A DNA stretch of 64,000 bases from Clostridiaceae bacterium (GCA_019391515.1 JAHXQP010000007.1:62001-126000); one strand, 5' to 3'; numbered from the stretch's first letter, positions 53,582-63,422 are shown. Numbers and translations are program-made. Notes: generated from the letters alone by a model not told the origin.

Positions 53582-55108
53582 GTGGGAGAAACTATCCAGA
53601 AAATGAAGACGCAATTAAATGATTATTGGCAGAAAACAGATAAAAATAAAAAAATCAAATTGGGGATAATAAGTGGACTAATAATAATAGGTGTTTTTAT
53701 TTTAATCTTTGTTTTAACAAGGCCTAAATATGAAGTTCTTTATGATAATTTATCCCTTAAAGATATGGGACAAGTAACTAAGAAACTTGATGAAATGAAT
53801 ATAAAATGGAAGACTGCTGATGATAATGAAAATACTATATTAGTGCCTTCAGAAGTAAAGAATAAAGTAAAACTTGAACTAGCCTCTGAAGGTTTGCCAA
53901 AAGAAGGATATGGTTTTGTAGATGCATTTAATGATAGTAGCTGGACTATGACAGATTATGAAAAGAAGGAGAGGATGCAATATGCTCTTCAGAATGAGTT
54001 ATCCTCTACTATTTCAGAAATAGACGGGATTGAAAGTGCTACTGTTTACATAGATGAAAAAGATGAATCGACTTTTGTTTTAGAAGATGATGAAAAAGAG
54101 ACCACAGCTTCAGTGTTTATAAAAAAAAGTGATAATAAACCCATACCTGCTGATAAGGTAACTGCAATCAAAAATCTTGTAGCAAGCTCCATTAATATGG
54201 ATGAGAGTCAGGTTTCTGTAATTGATGATTCAGGAAAGCTTCTAACAGACAATGGGAATGATTCAAATTATTTAATGACTGATCAATATGATATGCAGCA
54301 AAATATAGAGTTGAGGATAAATGAAAGTTTGAGAAGATTCTTAGAAAATGTATTTGGATATGGGAATGTAGATGTTAGGGCTAGTGTAAAGGTGGATTTT
54401 GACAGTGAGGTTACAAAAATAGTAGAATTTTCACCTCCTATTGAAGACAGTGAGGAAGGGCTTATAAGAAGTATGGAAGAAATAGAAGAGACAATGGTAG
54501 GTGGAGAAGGAAATATACCAGTTGGTGTTGATGGAAATCCCCCAGATTATGAAATGGAAGATGGTGGAACATCTAGATATGATAAAGCAAGTCGTGTAAT
54601 TAATAATGAGTTGAATGAAATAAATAGGGAAATTAAAAAAGCACCTGGACAAGTAGATGGAATAACAGTTGCTGTTCTTATAAATGAAGCATCGTTAATA
54701 GATGGAGAAATGACAGAAGAAAAAAGACAGGAAATATCAGAATTAGTTACAGCAGCTACAGGACTTGATACTAGAGAAGTAAGAATAAGTTCTCAAAATT
54801 TCAATACTATCAAGGAGCCAGAAGAAGAGGAAGAAGAGTCAAATCTAACTAAATGGATTTTGCTAGGGGCAGTATTAGTTTCTGCTATTATTGGATTTAT
54901 TATATATAGAAGAAATAAGAGAAAAGATGAAGAGATGGAGTTTGAAGATTTAGAAAGGGCTTTAGAAGAAGAAATAGAAGAAGAAACTAGAATTCAGGAC
55001 TTGGATTTTGAAAGAGAAGAGTCAGAAATGAAGACTCAAATAGAACAATTCGTAGAGAAAAAGCCAGAAGCTGTAACCCAATTATTAAGATCATGGCTAA
55101 ATGAATAG
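53582..55108 (+). CDS. fliF: Flagellar MS-ring protein FliF
   Basis: A 508-residue membrane protein forming the base on which rod, switch and export gate assemble. It has one membrane helix near residues 28-48 and another near 421-443, with ring-building domains between (LASEGLPKEGYGF, SSWTMTDYEKKER) and an acidic cytoplasmic tail that binds FliG. The start is GTG 53582 with GGGGTGA upstream. Confidence 0.95.
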   Translation: MGETIQKMKTQLNDYWQKTDKNKKIKLGIISGLIIIGVFILIFVLTRPKYEVLYDNLSLKDMGQVTKKLDEMNIKWKTADDNENTILVPSEVKNKVKLELASEGLPKEGYGFVDAFNDSSWTMTDYEKKERMQYALQNELSSTISEIDGIESATVYIDEKDESTFVLEDDEKETTASVFIKKSDNKPIPADKVTAIKNLVASSINMDESQVSVIDDSGKLLTDNGNDSNYLMTDQYDMQQNIELRINESLRRFLENVFGYGNVDVRASVKVDFDSEVTKIVEFSPPIEDSEEGLIRSMEEIEETMVGGEGNIPVGVDGNPPDYEMEDGGTSRYDKASRVINNELNEINREIKKAPGQVDGITVAVLINEASLIDGEMTEEKRQEISELVTAATGLDTREVRISSQNFNTIKEPEEEEEESNLTKWILLGAVLVSAIIGFIIYRRNKRKDEEMEFEDLERALEEEIEEETRIQDLDFEREESEMKTQIEQFVEKKPEAVTQLLRSWLNE

Positions 55109-55122
55109 GGAGTGACAAATTT

Positions 55123-56127
55123 ATGCCTAGAGAAAAATTAACAGGTAAGGAAAAAGCAGCGATACTTCTCATTGCATTAGGACCTCAAAAATCTGCAGAG
55201 ATATTTAAACATTTGACTGAAGAAGAAATAGAAGAGCTCACTTTACAAATTGCTAATATGAGGAAGGTTTCTCCCGAGGAAAAGGAAGAGATTATAGAAG
55301 ATTTTTATCAGCTTTGCTTAGCACAGGAGTATATTTCAGAAGGTGGAATTAATTATGCAAAAGAAGTATTAGAAAGAGCTTTAGGTGATGATAAGGCTGA
55401 AGATATAATAAGTAGGTTAACATCTTCATTACAAGTAAGACCTTTTGAATTTGCAAGAAAGGCAGAGGCTAGCCAGTTGTTAAATTATATACAAAGCGAA
55501 CATCCTCAGACTATTGCTTTAATACTTTCTTATTTATCTCCATCTCAATCGGCTCAGATACTATCTGGTTTACCAGAAGAGAAACAGGCTGAAGTAACGA
55601 GAAGAATTGCAATTATGGACAGAACTTCCCCAGAGGTTGTAAAGGAAATAGAGCAAGTATTAGAAAGTAAATTTTCCAATATTGTTTCTCAGGATTTTGC
55701 AGCTGCTGGAGGTGTTCAAACAGTAGTAGATATATTAAATTCTGTGGATAGAGGAACAGAGAAATATATTATGGAAGAGATAGATATAAAAGATGCAGAA
55801 CTTAGTGATGAAATTAGAAAGAGAATGTTTGTATTTGAAGATATAGTAGGTCTTGATAATCGAAGTATTCAAAGAATTATCAGAGAAGTTGATAATAGCC
55901 AATGGGCTGTTGCACTTAAAGGGGCTAGTGATGATGTTAAAGAAGCTATTTTTACAAATATGTCTAAGAGATTAGTTGAAATGATTAAAGAAGATATAGA
56001 ATTTATGGGACCTATTCGCCTTAGAGATATAGAAGAAGCTCAACAAAATATTGTTAATATAATCAGAAAGTTAGAAGAAGAAGGTGAGATCATTACTCCA
56101 AGAGGAGGAGATGAGATAATTGTCTAA
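55123..56127 (+). CDS. fliG: Flagellar motor switch protein FliG
   Basis: A 334-residue switch protein with N, middle and C domains. The middle domain has SEHPQTIALILSYL and an EHPQ-type motif; the torque-bearing C domain has MFVFEDIVGLDNRSIQ and the charged helix LRDIEEAQQNIVNII. It binds FliF and meets the stator. Its last 8 bases overlap fliH. Confidence 0.96.
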   Translation: MPREKLTGKEKAAILLIALGPQKSAEIFKHLTEEEIEELTLQIANMRKVSPEEKEEIIEDFYQLCLAQEYISEGGINYAKEVLERALGDDKAEDIISRLTSSLQVRPFEFARKAEASQLLNYIQSEHPQTIALILSYLSPSQSAQILSGLPEEKQAEVTRRIAIMDRTSPEVVKEIEQVLESKFSNIVSQDFAAAGGVQTVVDILNSVDRGTEKYIMEEIDIKDAELSDEIRKRMFVFEDIVGLDNRSIQRIIREVDNSQWAVALKGASDDVKEAIFTNMSKRLVEMIKEDIEFMGPIRLRDIEEAQQNIVNIIRKLEEEGEIITPRGGDEIIV

Positions 56128-56866
56128 AATTATTAAATCTTCAAAAGTTGTAGAAGAAAAAGGAGATTCCCTAATAAAAAAAACCAGTAACAGAGAAGAG
56201 GAAATTTTATTAGAAAATGCTAAGAAAAAATATGATGAAATAGTTTTTGCAGCAAGAAATGAGGCGGAAAAAGTAATTAAAAGCGGTCATAAAGAAAGTG
56301 AAGCTATATTAAATAGAGCCTATGAAGAAGCTGAAAACATTTCAAACAAGTGGAAAGATAAAGGTTATCAAAAAGGTCTTAAATCTGGCCATGCAGAAGG
56401 TTATGATGATGGATATGAGGAAGGAAGAAAAGATTCTAATATTCTAATAGATGAAGCTTTGGAAATTAAAGAAGAGTATATAAAAAAGAAGGAAAATTTG
56501 TATAGAGAAGTTGAGAAGGACATAATCCATCTTGTTTTAGAGATATCTGAAAAAGTTATCTATGATAAAATCAATGAGGACAAGGAGTATATAGTTTCTT
56601 TAGTACTAAAAGGTATTGAAAGTCTTAATACAACTGAAAACTTAATTGTTAGAATATCAAAAGAAGATTACGATATTGTAGAAACATCTAAAAACAAAAT
56701 ATTAGCCAAGGCCAGTTTAGTCAATGATTTAGAAATAAAGATTGATAGCAATTTAAGTAAGGGAGACTGTATTATAGAAACTAATAAAGGTAGTGTAGAT
56801 GTAAGTATAGATTATCAAGTAAAGGAAATGAAAGAACTATTAAATAATATTCTACATAGTGAGTGA
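56120..56866 (+). CDS. fliH: Flagellar export ATPase regulator FliH
   Basis: A 248-residue protein starting at TTG 56120 inside the fliG end, with a G-rich site (GAGGAGGAG) about 10 bases upstream. It has a long charged helix (about 25-85), a GxxxG-like run GYQKGLKSGHAEGYDDGYEEG typical of FliH described by its repeating glycines, and a C-terminal stator-like domain. It inhibits and positions FliI. It overlaps the open frame of fliI. Confidence 0.9.
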   Translation: MSKIIKSSKVVEEKGDSLIKKTSNREEEILLENAKKKYDEIVFAARNEAEKVIKSGHKESEAILNRAYEEAENISNKWKDKGYQKGLKSGHAEGYDDGYEEGRKDSNILIDEALEIKEEYIKKKENLYREVEKDIIHLVLEISEKVIYDKINEDKEYIVSLVLKGIESLNTTENLIVRISKEDYDIVETSKNKILAKASLVNDLEIKIDSNLSKGDCIIETNKGSVDVSIDYQVKEMKELLNNILHSE

Positions 56867-56871
56867 TTTTA

Positions 56872-58203
56872 ATGGAAAATAAGATAGATCTAAAAAAATA
56901 TATAAGTGCAATAAATGATAAACGATTGGTTAAATATACAGGGAATATAACTAAAGTTACAGGCCTTACTATTGAATCCAATGGACCTATGGCCAGTATT
57001 GGGGAGCTATGTTATATATATCCCCATAATAAAAATGCGCCTATAATGGCAGAAGTTGTAGGATTTAAAGAAGATAAAATTCTTCTTATGCCTTTAGGTG
57101 ATATGGAAGGTATAGCTTCTGGAAGTACTGTAATTGCTAGTGGAAAATCTCTAAATATTAATGTAGGAGATGAATTAATAGGTAGAGTTATCAATGGGTT
57201 AGGACAACCTATAGATGGAAAAGGACCTATTAATACATTAAGAAGTTACCCTGTATCTAAGTCTCCTCCAAATCCATTAGAGAGGATAAAAATAGAAGAA
57301 CCTCTATCGTTAGGTATTAAAGCTATAGACGGACTTTTAACATGTGGAAAAGGGCAGAGAATAGGAATATTTGCAGGAAGTGGAGTCGGAAAGAGTACCT
57401 TAATGGGAATGGTTTCGAGAAATTCAACTTCAGATATAAATGTAATAGGTCTTATAGGAGAGAGAGGTAGGGAAGTAAGGGAATTTATTGAAAATGATTT
57501 GCAAGAAGAAGGTCTCAAAAAATCAGTAGTGGTGGTGGTTACATCTGATCAACCTGCCCTCATTAGGGTTAAAGGTGCCATGGTTGCTACAGCTATTGCT
57601 GAATATTTTAGAGATCAAGAAATGAATGTAATGCTTTTAATGGATTCTCTTACTAGATTTGCTATGGCTCAAAGAGAGATTGGACTAGCTATTGGAGAAC
57701 CACCAGTTACAAGAGGATTTACTCCATCTGTTTTTGCTTTATTACCAAAATTGCTAGAAAGAGCAGGTACTTCTGATAGAGGAAGTATTACTGGATTATA
57801 CACAGTATTAGTAGATGGAGATGATTTAAATGAGCCCATAACTGATACAGTAAGAGGGATATTAGATGGACATATAGTGCTTTCAAGAAAGCTTGCTAAT
57901 CAAAATCATTATCCAGCCATTGATATATTAAGTAGTATAAGTAGGGTTATGCCTAGTATAGTAGAAAAGGATCATATGAATATGTCTAATGTAATTAAAG
58001 ATATATTAGCAGTATATAAAGAGTCAGAGGATTTAATAAATATCGGTGCTTACAAAAGAGGTAGCAATAAAAAAGTAGATATCGCTATAGATTTAATAGA
58101 TGATATAAAAGAATTTTTAATGCAGGAAACTTCAAAGAGCTATACTTTTGAAGAAACTAGTAAATTGCTTTTAGATATAAATAAAAAACTAGGAAAGGTT
58201 TAG
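56872..58203 (+). CDS. fliI: Flagellar protein export ATPase FliI
   Basis: A 443-residue F1-beta-like ATPase of the flagellar type III export apparatus. Walker A IFAGSGVGKSTLM lies near residue 165, Walker B VMLLMDSLTR near 250, and PSVFALLPKLLERAG follows. The frame is open from GTG 56863, overlapping the fliH stop; ATG 56872 fits the family better, though its ribosome binding site is weak, so coupling to fliH is likely. Confidence 0.95.
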   Translation: MENKIDLKKYISAINDKRLVKYTGNITKVTGLTIESNGPMASIGELCYIYPHNKNAPIMAEVVGFKEDKILLMPLGDMEGIASGSTVIASGKSLNINVGDELIGRVINGLGQPIDGKGPINTLRSYPVSKSPPNPLERIKIEEPLSLGIKAIDGLLTCGKGQRIGIFAGSGVGKSTLMGMVSRNSTSDINVIGLIGERGREVREFIENDLQEEGLKKSVVVVVTSDQPALIRVKGAMVATAIAEYFRDQEMNVMLLMDSLTRFAMAQREIGLAIGEPPVTRGFTPSVFALLPKLLERAGTSDRGSITGLYTVLVDGDDLNEPITDTVRGILDGHIVLSRKLANQNHYPAIDILSSISRVMPSIVEKDHMNMSNVIKDILAVYKESEDLINIGAYKRGSNKKVDIAIDLIDDIKEFLMQETSKSYTFEETSKLLLDINKKLGKV

Positions 58204-58221
58204 TCAATGGGGGGATTTTGA

Positions 58222-58659
58222 TTGGAGAAATTCAATTTTAAATTTGAAAAAATATTAGACTATAAAAAGACTATAGAAAGTCATAAAAAAAATGAATATG
58301 GTAAAATACAACAAAAACTAACAAAAGAAGAAAAAATATTAGAGAATTATTATGAATTTAAAGATAAGCTTAAAAACAAGAAAGACCAATCTAATAAGAA
58401 GACAAATATAGCTAATCTTCAATTATATAATAACTATTTAAATGATATGAATAAGCTTATTTCTGCCCAAGAGGGGATAATAGATCAGACTAAAAAAGAA
58501 TTAAAAGTTGCCAAAAATGAATTGTTAGAAGTATCGAAAGAGAAGAAAATATTTGAAAAACTAAAGGAAAATAAATACGAAGAACATTTATATGATATTA
58601 AGAAGGAAGAAGAAAAACTAATAGATACAATAGTAAGTTTTAAGGCGAGTACCCATTAA
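58222..58659 (+). CDS. fliJ: Flagellar export chaperone FliJ
   Basis: A 145-residue all-helical coiled-coil protein, with FNFKFEKILDYKKTIE at the N-terminus as in FliJ. It acts as the stalk-like partner of FliI and the export gate. The start is TTG 58222, 7 bases after GGGGGG. Sequence is extremely lysine/glutamate rich, so recognition rests partly on the position after fliI. Confidence 0.85.
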   Translation: MEKFNFKFEKILDYKKTIESHKKNEYGKIQQKLTKEEKILENYYEFKDKLKNKKDQSNKKTNIANLQLYNNYLNDMNKLISAQEGIIDQTKKELKVAKNELLEVSKEKKIFEKLKENKYEEHLYDIKKEEEKLIDTIVSFKASTH

Positions 58660-58686
58660 AAATGGAAAGGGGGCATTTTAACGATA

Positions 58687-59898
58687 ATGAATAGACTAAA
58701 AAAAAGTAAGAGAGCTTTAATAATAGCCCTAGTGTTAATTCCTATAGTTTTGGGTCCTCTACTATATGCTAAAAATGGAAAAGTTAAAAATACTACAAAC
58801 CTTATAATAGGTAAAGTAGTAGACTTTGCAAAAAGAAAGTTTAGAACTAGTTCTACAAATGTAGAAAAAGAAGATAAGAAGATCAGTTTATCTAATTATT
58901 ATCTTTCTTTAAAAAACAGTGAAGCTGCAGATAAGTTATACATAGTTAAGATGAATGATAAAGAATTATATAATGATTTAATTAGGTTAATGAATAGAAA
59001 ATCTGGTGATAAAACTTCTGAAGTCCTTAAGCTTATAAGGAATATAGAGCTAAGAAAAGACTTTCTTTCTTCTACATATGATGAGATACAAGAAGAAAAA
59101 CATGTTCAAATAAAAAGAGAAATAGAAACTTTAGAAAGCATTGATACTTTATCCGGTATAAGGAAGGTAGAACGGATGGATAATGAATATAGTGATTATG
59201 TAGAGGTTTTACCTGATATTATAGAGCGTATGGAAAATGGAAAGGCGTCTGAGTTGCTTTTTTATATGGACAATAATATAAAAGAAAAAATAATGGCTAA
59301 ATTAGACATTAAGAAAAGAAATGATTTAGAAAGAATAATATTAAAAAAGGAAATCAAATATGATAAATTACAAGATTTAGCAAGGAGTTATGATTCAAAG
59401 CCTATAGAGGAAGTTATTAAGGAAATAAGCAATGAAGAAGTATATTCTATAGAAGAACTGTCTTATATATATATGAATCTATCAGTAGAAAAAGCGGCTG
59501 AAATTATTTCAAGAATAAAAGAAGATGAGTTCGTTGAAGAGCTATTTGTATATCTAAAAAGAGAAGAAGAACTTAGAAAAAGCAATGATTCAAAAGCTGT
59601 TGAAATCAATGAAGCAGTTAAATTTTTAAGAGAATATAATAGTAAAATAGATGAGTTAGTAGAGGTTTATGAGAAAATGTCACCTAGTAACGTAGCTAAA
59701 ATAACTGAAAAAATGTTAGAAAATACGGAAGAAGTTACTTCTTTGGAAATTGATTCAACGCCAATATATGAGATTTCTGATTCAACTATTATAGTAAATG
59801 TATTGGGAAAAATGAAAAAATCAAGTCTATCAAAAATTATCAATAATATGAATACTAAAAAGGCTTCACAGCTAACTCAAATGTTAGCTAGTCCATAA
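58687..59898 (+). CDS. MotE-like / YlxF-position membrane protein with MgtE-N-like repeats
   Basis: A 403-residue protein with one N-terminal membrane helix (about 9-27) and a long cytosolic or external helical region. The C-terminal part shows the MgtE-N/MotE pattern of a YxxM core followed by KAxxI: about 172-206, 257-290, 322-345 and 366-400. It sits where Bacillus has YlxF, between fliJ and fliK, but is about twice as long. MotE proteins chaperone the stator protein MotC in other bacteria; the role here is unknown. AAAGGGGG lies 13 bases before ATG 58687, a long spacing. Confidence 0.7.
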   Translation: MNRLKKSKRALIIALVLIPIVLGPLLYAKNGKVKNTTNLIIGKVVDFAKRKFRTSSTNVEKEDKKISLSNYYLSLKNSEAADKLYIVKMNDKELYNDLIRLMNRKSGDKTSEVLKLIRNIELRKDFLSSTYDEIQEEKHVQIKREIETLESIDTLSGIRKVERMDNEYSDYVEVLPDIIERMENGKASELLFYMDNNIKEKIMAKLDIKKRNDLERIILKKEIKYDKLQDLARSYDSKPIEEVIKEISNEEVYSIEELSYIYMNLSVEKAAEIISRIKEDEFVEELFVYLKREEELRKSNDSKAVEINEAVKFLREYNSKIDELVEVYEKMSPSNVAKITEKMLENTEEVTSLEIDSTPIYEISDSTIIVNVLGKMKKSSLSKIINNMNTKKASQLTQMLASP

Positions 59899-59925
59899 AA
59901 ATATTATGTAAAGGAGGTGAAAAAA

Positions 59926-61224
59926 ATGGAAAGAATGAAGAATAATGTACTGGCTCTAAAAGCTTTAAATGATTTTTCTGTGTCCAGTAAAAATATTGAT
60001 TTAAAGAAAGCAGATGAAAAAGTAGATAGAAATTTTTCTAGTTGTTTTAAAAAAGCCAAATCAATTATAGAAAACAAAAATATAGCTAGAGAAAGCTCTG
60101 TGACAAGTGATGAAAACGAGGAAATAGATGAAGAAATAGACAAAGAACTTGATAATTTAAATATATTGCTAGGAGACATAAATTTATTTTTAAAAGAATT
60201 AGAAACAAAAATAGATAACTATGGATTTAAAAAAACAGACGAAAAAATTATTACAATGTTAGAAAATGTAGCGGAGAAAATAGCTGGCGAAATTATTGAA
60301 AAAGAATTTTTTCAGTATGATATTTCAAATAACAATGAAACTATAGAGAATATATTGAACAATATATCAGAAATCACAGACTTCTTAAATAATCTTGAAA
60401 AAAATATAGAAAAAAATTCATTAAACAGTACTGAAAAAAATGCTCCTATTATAAAGGAAATTAAAGATAATATAGCCCTTATTAAAAAAGGAATAAAGCT
60501 AGTGGCAGGAGAAAAAACAAATTTCATTGAAAATAATGTAAAAAACAAAGTGGCTTTAGATAGAAAAGACTTTTCTAAGGATATGATTTTTTATGATGAA
60601 TCTAAAAATAAAACAGAATATGTATTGAAAGAAGAGGCTGAAGTTAAAAATAGTTCGAACTCAGATATAAAACCTAAAAACGCTGATTCTGATGAAATTC
60701 ATATAAAATCTGCTTTCGTTAATTCTGAGAAGGACTTAATATTTGAAAATAAAATTGAATCAATGGAAAATAGGCCAGTAGAAATACCAAAAGAAGAGCT
60801 AATTGAACAGATAATAGACAAGGCAAATATTATGTTAGATGAAGATAGTTCAGAAATTAGAATAAAACTTAAACCAGAAATATTAGGAGAATTATTATTA
60901 AAAATAGAAGTAGAAAAAGGTGTAGTTGTAGCTAAAGCAATAGTTGACAATTATAGAGTGAAGGAGTTAATTGAAACCAATATATTACAATTAAAAGAAG
61001 GCTTAGAAGAGCAAGGTTTAGATATAAAAACTTTTCAAGTCCAAGTAGGAAGTAATTCGGATTTTGACAGAGAGCAAAGAGAAGAATTTTTTCACAATAA
61101 CAGAAAAAATAAAAGGGTTAAGTTGAAAAAGGAAGGTATATTAAATATGAATAATTATGAGGAGAACATAGTATCTGATGACCCTATATTATTAAATGAA
61201 GGAACATTAGACTTAAAAGCTTAG
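59926..61224 (+). CDS. fliK: Flagellar hook-length control protein FliK
   Basis: A 432-residue protein measuring hook length and switching export specificity through FlhB. The N-terminal 270 residues are low-complexity and charged, as usual for the ruler part. The C-terminal hook domain (about 290-385) has IRIKLKPEILGELLLKIEV, VVAKAIVDN and LKEGLEEQGLDIKTFQVQV. AAGGAGGTG sets ATG 59926; GTG 59917 lies within that site. Confidence 0.9.
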   Translation: MERMKNNVLALKALNDFSVSSKNIDLKKADEKVDRNFSSCFKKAKSIIENKNIARESSVTSDENEEIDEEIDKELDNLNILLGDINLFLKELETKIDNYGFKKTDEKIITMLENVAEKIAGEIIEKEFFQYDISNNNETIENILNNISEITDFLNNLEKNIEKNSLNSTEKNAPIIKEIKDNIALIKKGIKLVAGEKTNFIENNVKNKVALDRKDFSKDMIFYDESKNKTEYVLKEEAEVKNSSNSDIKPKNADSDEIHIKSAFVNSEKDLIFENKIESMENRPVEIPKEELIEQIIDKANIMLDEDSSEIRIKLKPEILGELLLKIEVEKGVVVAKAIVDNYRVKELIETNILQLKEGLEEQGLDIKTFQVQVGSNSDFDREQREEFFHNNRKNKRVKLKKEGILNMNNYEENIVSDDPILLNEGTLDLKA

Positions 61225-61236
61225 GAGGTGTAAAGA

Positions 61237-61635
61237 ATGGAAGTTAATAACAATATAAATACAGGAAAATATGTGGAAAATGTATATGAATTTGGAAAGG
61301 AAAACTCTAACAAAGAAATAGAAAAAACCGATCAATTAGGTAAAGATGCTTTTTTAAAGCTATTAGTAGCACAACTTTCTAATCAAGATCCACTAAATCC
61401 TATAGAAGATAAAGAATTCATAGCTCAAATGGCTCAATTTAGTACTTTGGAGCAAGTGCAGAATTTAAATGAAAATTTTTCAAATTCTCAAAAAGAAATT
61501 AAAGGCTCTATAGACAATTTAAATAACAATTATATAGATGCCAGTATTGAAATTTTAAAAGAGATAACTAGTTTAAGAAAAGCACTAGAAGCTTATTTAG
61601 TTAAAGGGGACAAACCTAGCACACCAGAAGAATAG
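61237..61635 (+). CDS. flgD: Flagellar hook capping protein FlgD (short form)
   Basis: A 132-residue protein with the FlgD signature [20 protein letters not shown] and [17 protein letters not shown]. It caps the growing hook and is discarded afterwards. It is about half the proteobacterial length and lacks the C-terminal Ig/Tudor domains, like the Bacillus form. AGGAGGTG precedes ATG 61237. Confidence 0.93.
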   Translation: MEVNNNINTGKYVENVYEFGKENSNKEIEKTDQLGKDAFLKLLVAQLSNQDPLNPIEDKEFIAQMAQFSTLEQVQNLNENFSNSQKEIKGSIDNLNNNYIDASIEILKEITSLRKALEAYLVKGDKPSTPEE

Positions 61636-61660
61636 GAAAAGAAAGTCTGGAGCTGATATT

Positions 61661-62041
61661 GTGAATAGAATAGATATAAGACAATTAGAGAGTAGATTGA
61701 TAAATTCTTCTACTCAAATTAGAGAGACAAACATAAATACAAATAAAGACTTTAAAGAAATTCTTGAAACAGCTAAAAAGAAGAATAATGAAATTAAATT
61801 TTCCAAACATGCATTGGAAAGAATGGATTTAAGAAATGTAAAATTAAATTTAGAGGAAGTCAAAAAAATAGAGACAGCCTTTAAAACAGCAGAAGAAAAA
61901 GGTGTTAAAGATGCATTGATTCTATTAGGAAATAAAGGCTTTATAGCAAGTATTAAAAATAAAACGATTATAACCGCTTTAACTAATGAAGAATGTAAGG
62001 AAAATATAATAACAAATATTGATGGGGCAGTAATATTATAA
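61661..62041 (+). CDS. Flagellar operon protein of the TIGR02530 type
   Basis: A 126-residue protein with the conserved core FSKHALERMDLRNV and a C-terminal strand-rich half (VKDALILLGNKGFIASIKNKTIITAL, described by its GNKGFIASIKN part). It is found between flgD and flgE in many Firmicutes; the precise role is unknown. The start is GTG 61661 with TGGAG upstream. Confidence 0.85.
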   Translation: MNRIDIRQLESRLINSSTQIRETNINTNKDFKEILETAKKKNNEIKFSKHALERMDLRNVKLNLEEVKKIETAFKTAEEKGVKDALILLGNKGFIASIKNKTIITALTNEECKENIITNIDGAVIL

Positions 62042-62052
62042 CTGGACCTTTT

Positions 62053-62088
62053 AGGAGGTTATCTATGTCTGACTGATAGAAGACATAG
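62053..62088 (+). promoter_or_regulatory. Leader with a three-codon ORF inside a hairpin, upstream of flgE
   Basis: AGGAGG (62053-62058) is 6 bases from ATG 62065, which opens a frame Met-Ser-Asp-stop (62065-62076). The start codon lies in CTATGTCT (62063-62070), which pairs with AGACATAG (62081-62088). Ribosomes on the tiny frame would open this hairpin. Confidence 0.5.
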
Positions 62089-62117
62089 TACTGTCCCCAA
62101 ATTGGAGGTATGTAGAA

Positions 62118-63389
62118 ATGATGAGATCAATGTACTCAGGAGTATCAGGACTGAGGACGCATCAAACTAAGATGGATGTTATTGGTAATAATATTGCAAA
62201 TGTGAACACTGTTGGATATAAAAAAGGTCAAATGACATTTCAAGAGGTATTTAGTCAAACAGTAAGAGGAGCAGGGGCAGCACAAGGAGGAAAAGGTGGT
62301 ACAAATCCTCAACAAATAGGACTAGGTGTAGATGTAGGCTCTATAAGTACTAACCACACAGAAGGGTCTTCTCAAAGAACAGATAACCCTACAGATGTAA
62401 TGATAGATGGTGAAGGGTTTTTTGTAGTAACTGATGATACTAATTTCGAAAACAGATACTATACAAGAGCAGGAAATTTCACAGTAGATGGAGCAGGAAA
62501 TTTAGTAACAGCAGATGGATATAAGGTATTAGGATATAGGGCTAATGATAATGGAGAAATTACAGAAACATATGGTCCAATAGTTATAAATAGATCAGAA
62601 ACCATAGCAGCAACGCCAACTAAAACAATAGAACTTAGAGGAAATTTAAATCCAGCAAGTGATAAACATACTACTGATACTGTCATAAAAGATAGTCTAG
62701 GAAATTCTTGGATTGTAGAATTTGAATTTGAAAAGGGAACAGAAGAAAATACTTGGACAATGTCACTTAAGGGTATAAAAAGTCAGGATGGGGAGCTAGA
62801 AATAACAAATGGAGAATTAGCAGAAACCGCTATAACGTTTGGTGAAGATGGAAAGATTATAACAGATAACTTAGATTTAAAATTGAATATTCCTAATCAA
62901 AATGGAGCAACTTTTGGTGAAGGCGGCAGCATAACCATATTTGATCCAAATAACCCGGATTCCTATAAAAAAATGACTCAATATGCTAATGATACTGATC
63001 TTAAACCCCACGCTATTGACGGGAATTCTTCTGGAAAGCTTACTGGTTTTGCAATAGATCCTTCTGGTATTGTAAATGGTATTTTTAGCAATGGAGAGAA
63101 TAAAGCCCTTGGACAACTTATGTTGGCTAAGTTTGATAATCCTATGGGACTTGAAAAAATGGGGAGTAATTTCTTTATAAATACTAGAAACTCAGGAGAG
63201 CCTCAATATGGAGTGGCAGGAACTAGTGGATTTGGTGCTGCAAAATCAGGTAACTTAGAAATGTCTAATGTGGATCTTTCTATGGAATTTACTGAAATGA
63301 TAACTACCCAAAGAGGTTTCCAAGCCAACTCAAGAATTATAACTACATCTGATGAAATGCTCCAAGAGTTAGTTAATCTGAAAAGATAG
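62118..63389 (+). CDS. flgE: Flagellar hook protein FlgE
   Basis: A 423-residue hook subunit. The N-terminus has MRSMYSGVSGLRTHQ and IGNNIANVNTVGYK; the middle D1/D2 region contains YYTRAGNFTVDGAGNL; the C-terminus has the SNVDLSMEFTEMITTQRGFQ heptad region. GGAGG (62104-62108) lies 9 bases before ATG 62118; ATG 62121 is a near equal choice. It follows a structured leader and precedes a stable hairpin. Confidence 0.96.
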   Translation: MMRSMYSGVSGLRTHQTKMDVIGNNIANVNTVGYKKGQMTFQEVFSQTVRGAGAAQGGKGGTNPQQIGLGVDVGSISTNHTEGSSQRTDNPTDVMIDGEGFFVVTDDTNFENRYYTRAGNFTVDGAGNLVTADGYKVLGYRANDNGEITETYGPIVINRSETIAATPTKTIELRGNLNPASDKHTTDTVIKDSLGNSWIVEFEFEKGTEENTWTMSLKGIKSQDGELEITNGELAETAITFGEDGKIITDNLDLKLNIPNQNGATFGEGGSITIFDPNNPDSYKKMTQYANDTDLKPHAIDGNSSGKLTGFAIDPSGIVNGIFSNGENKALGQLMLAKFDNPMGLEKMGSNFFINTRNSGEPQYGVAGTSGFGAAKSGNLEMSNVDLSMEFTEMITTQRGFQANSRIITTSDEMLQELVNLKR

Positions 63390-63393
63390 TATA

Positions 63394-63422
63394 TTAGTTG
63401 GGTAGATCTTCTACCCAACTAA
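63394..63422. repeat. 13-bp perfect hairpin between flgE and flbD
   Basis: TTAGTTGGGTAGA (63394-63406) and TCTACCCAACTAA (63410-63422) pair exactly over loop TCT, 4 bases after the flgE stop. A poly-A follows rather than a T run, so RNA stabilisation or partial attenuation is more likely than termination. Confidence 0.75.
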
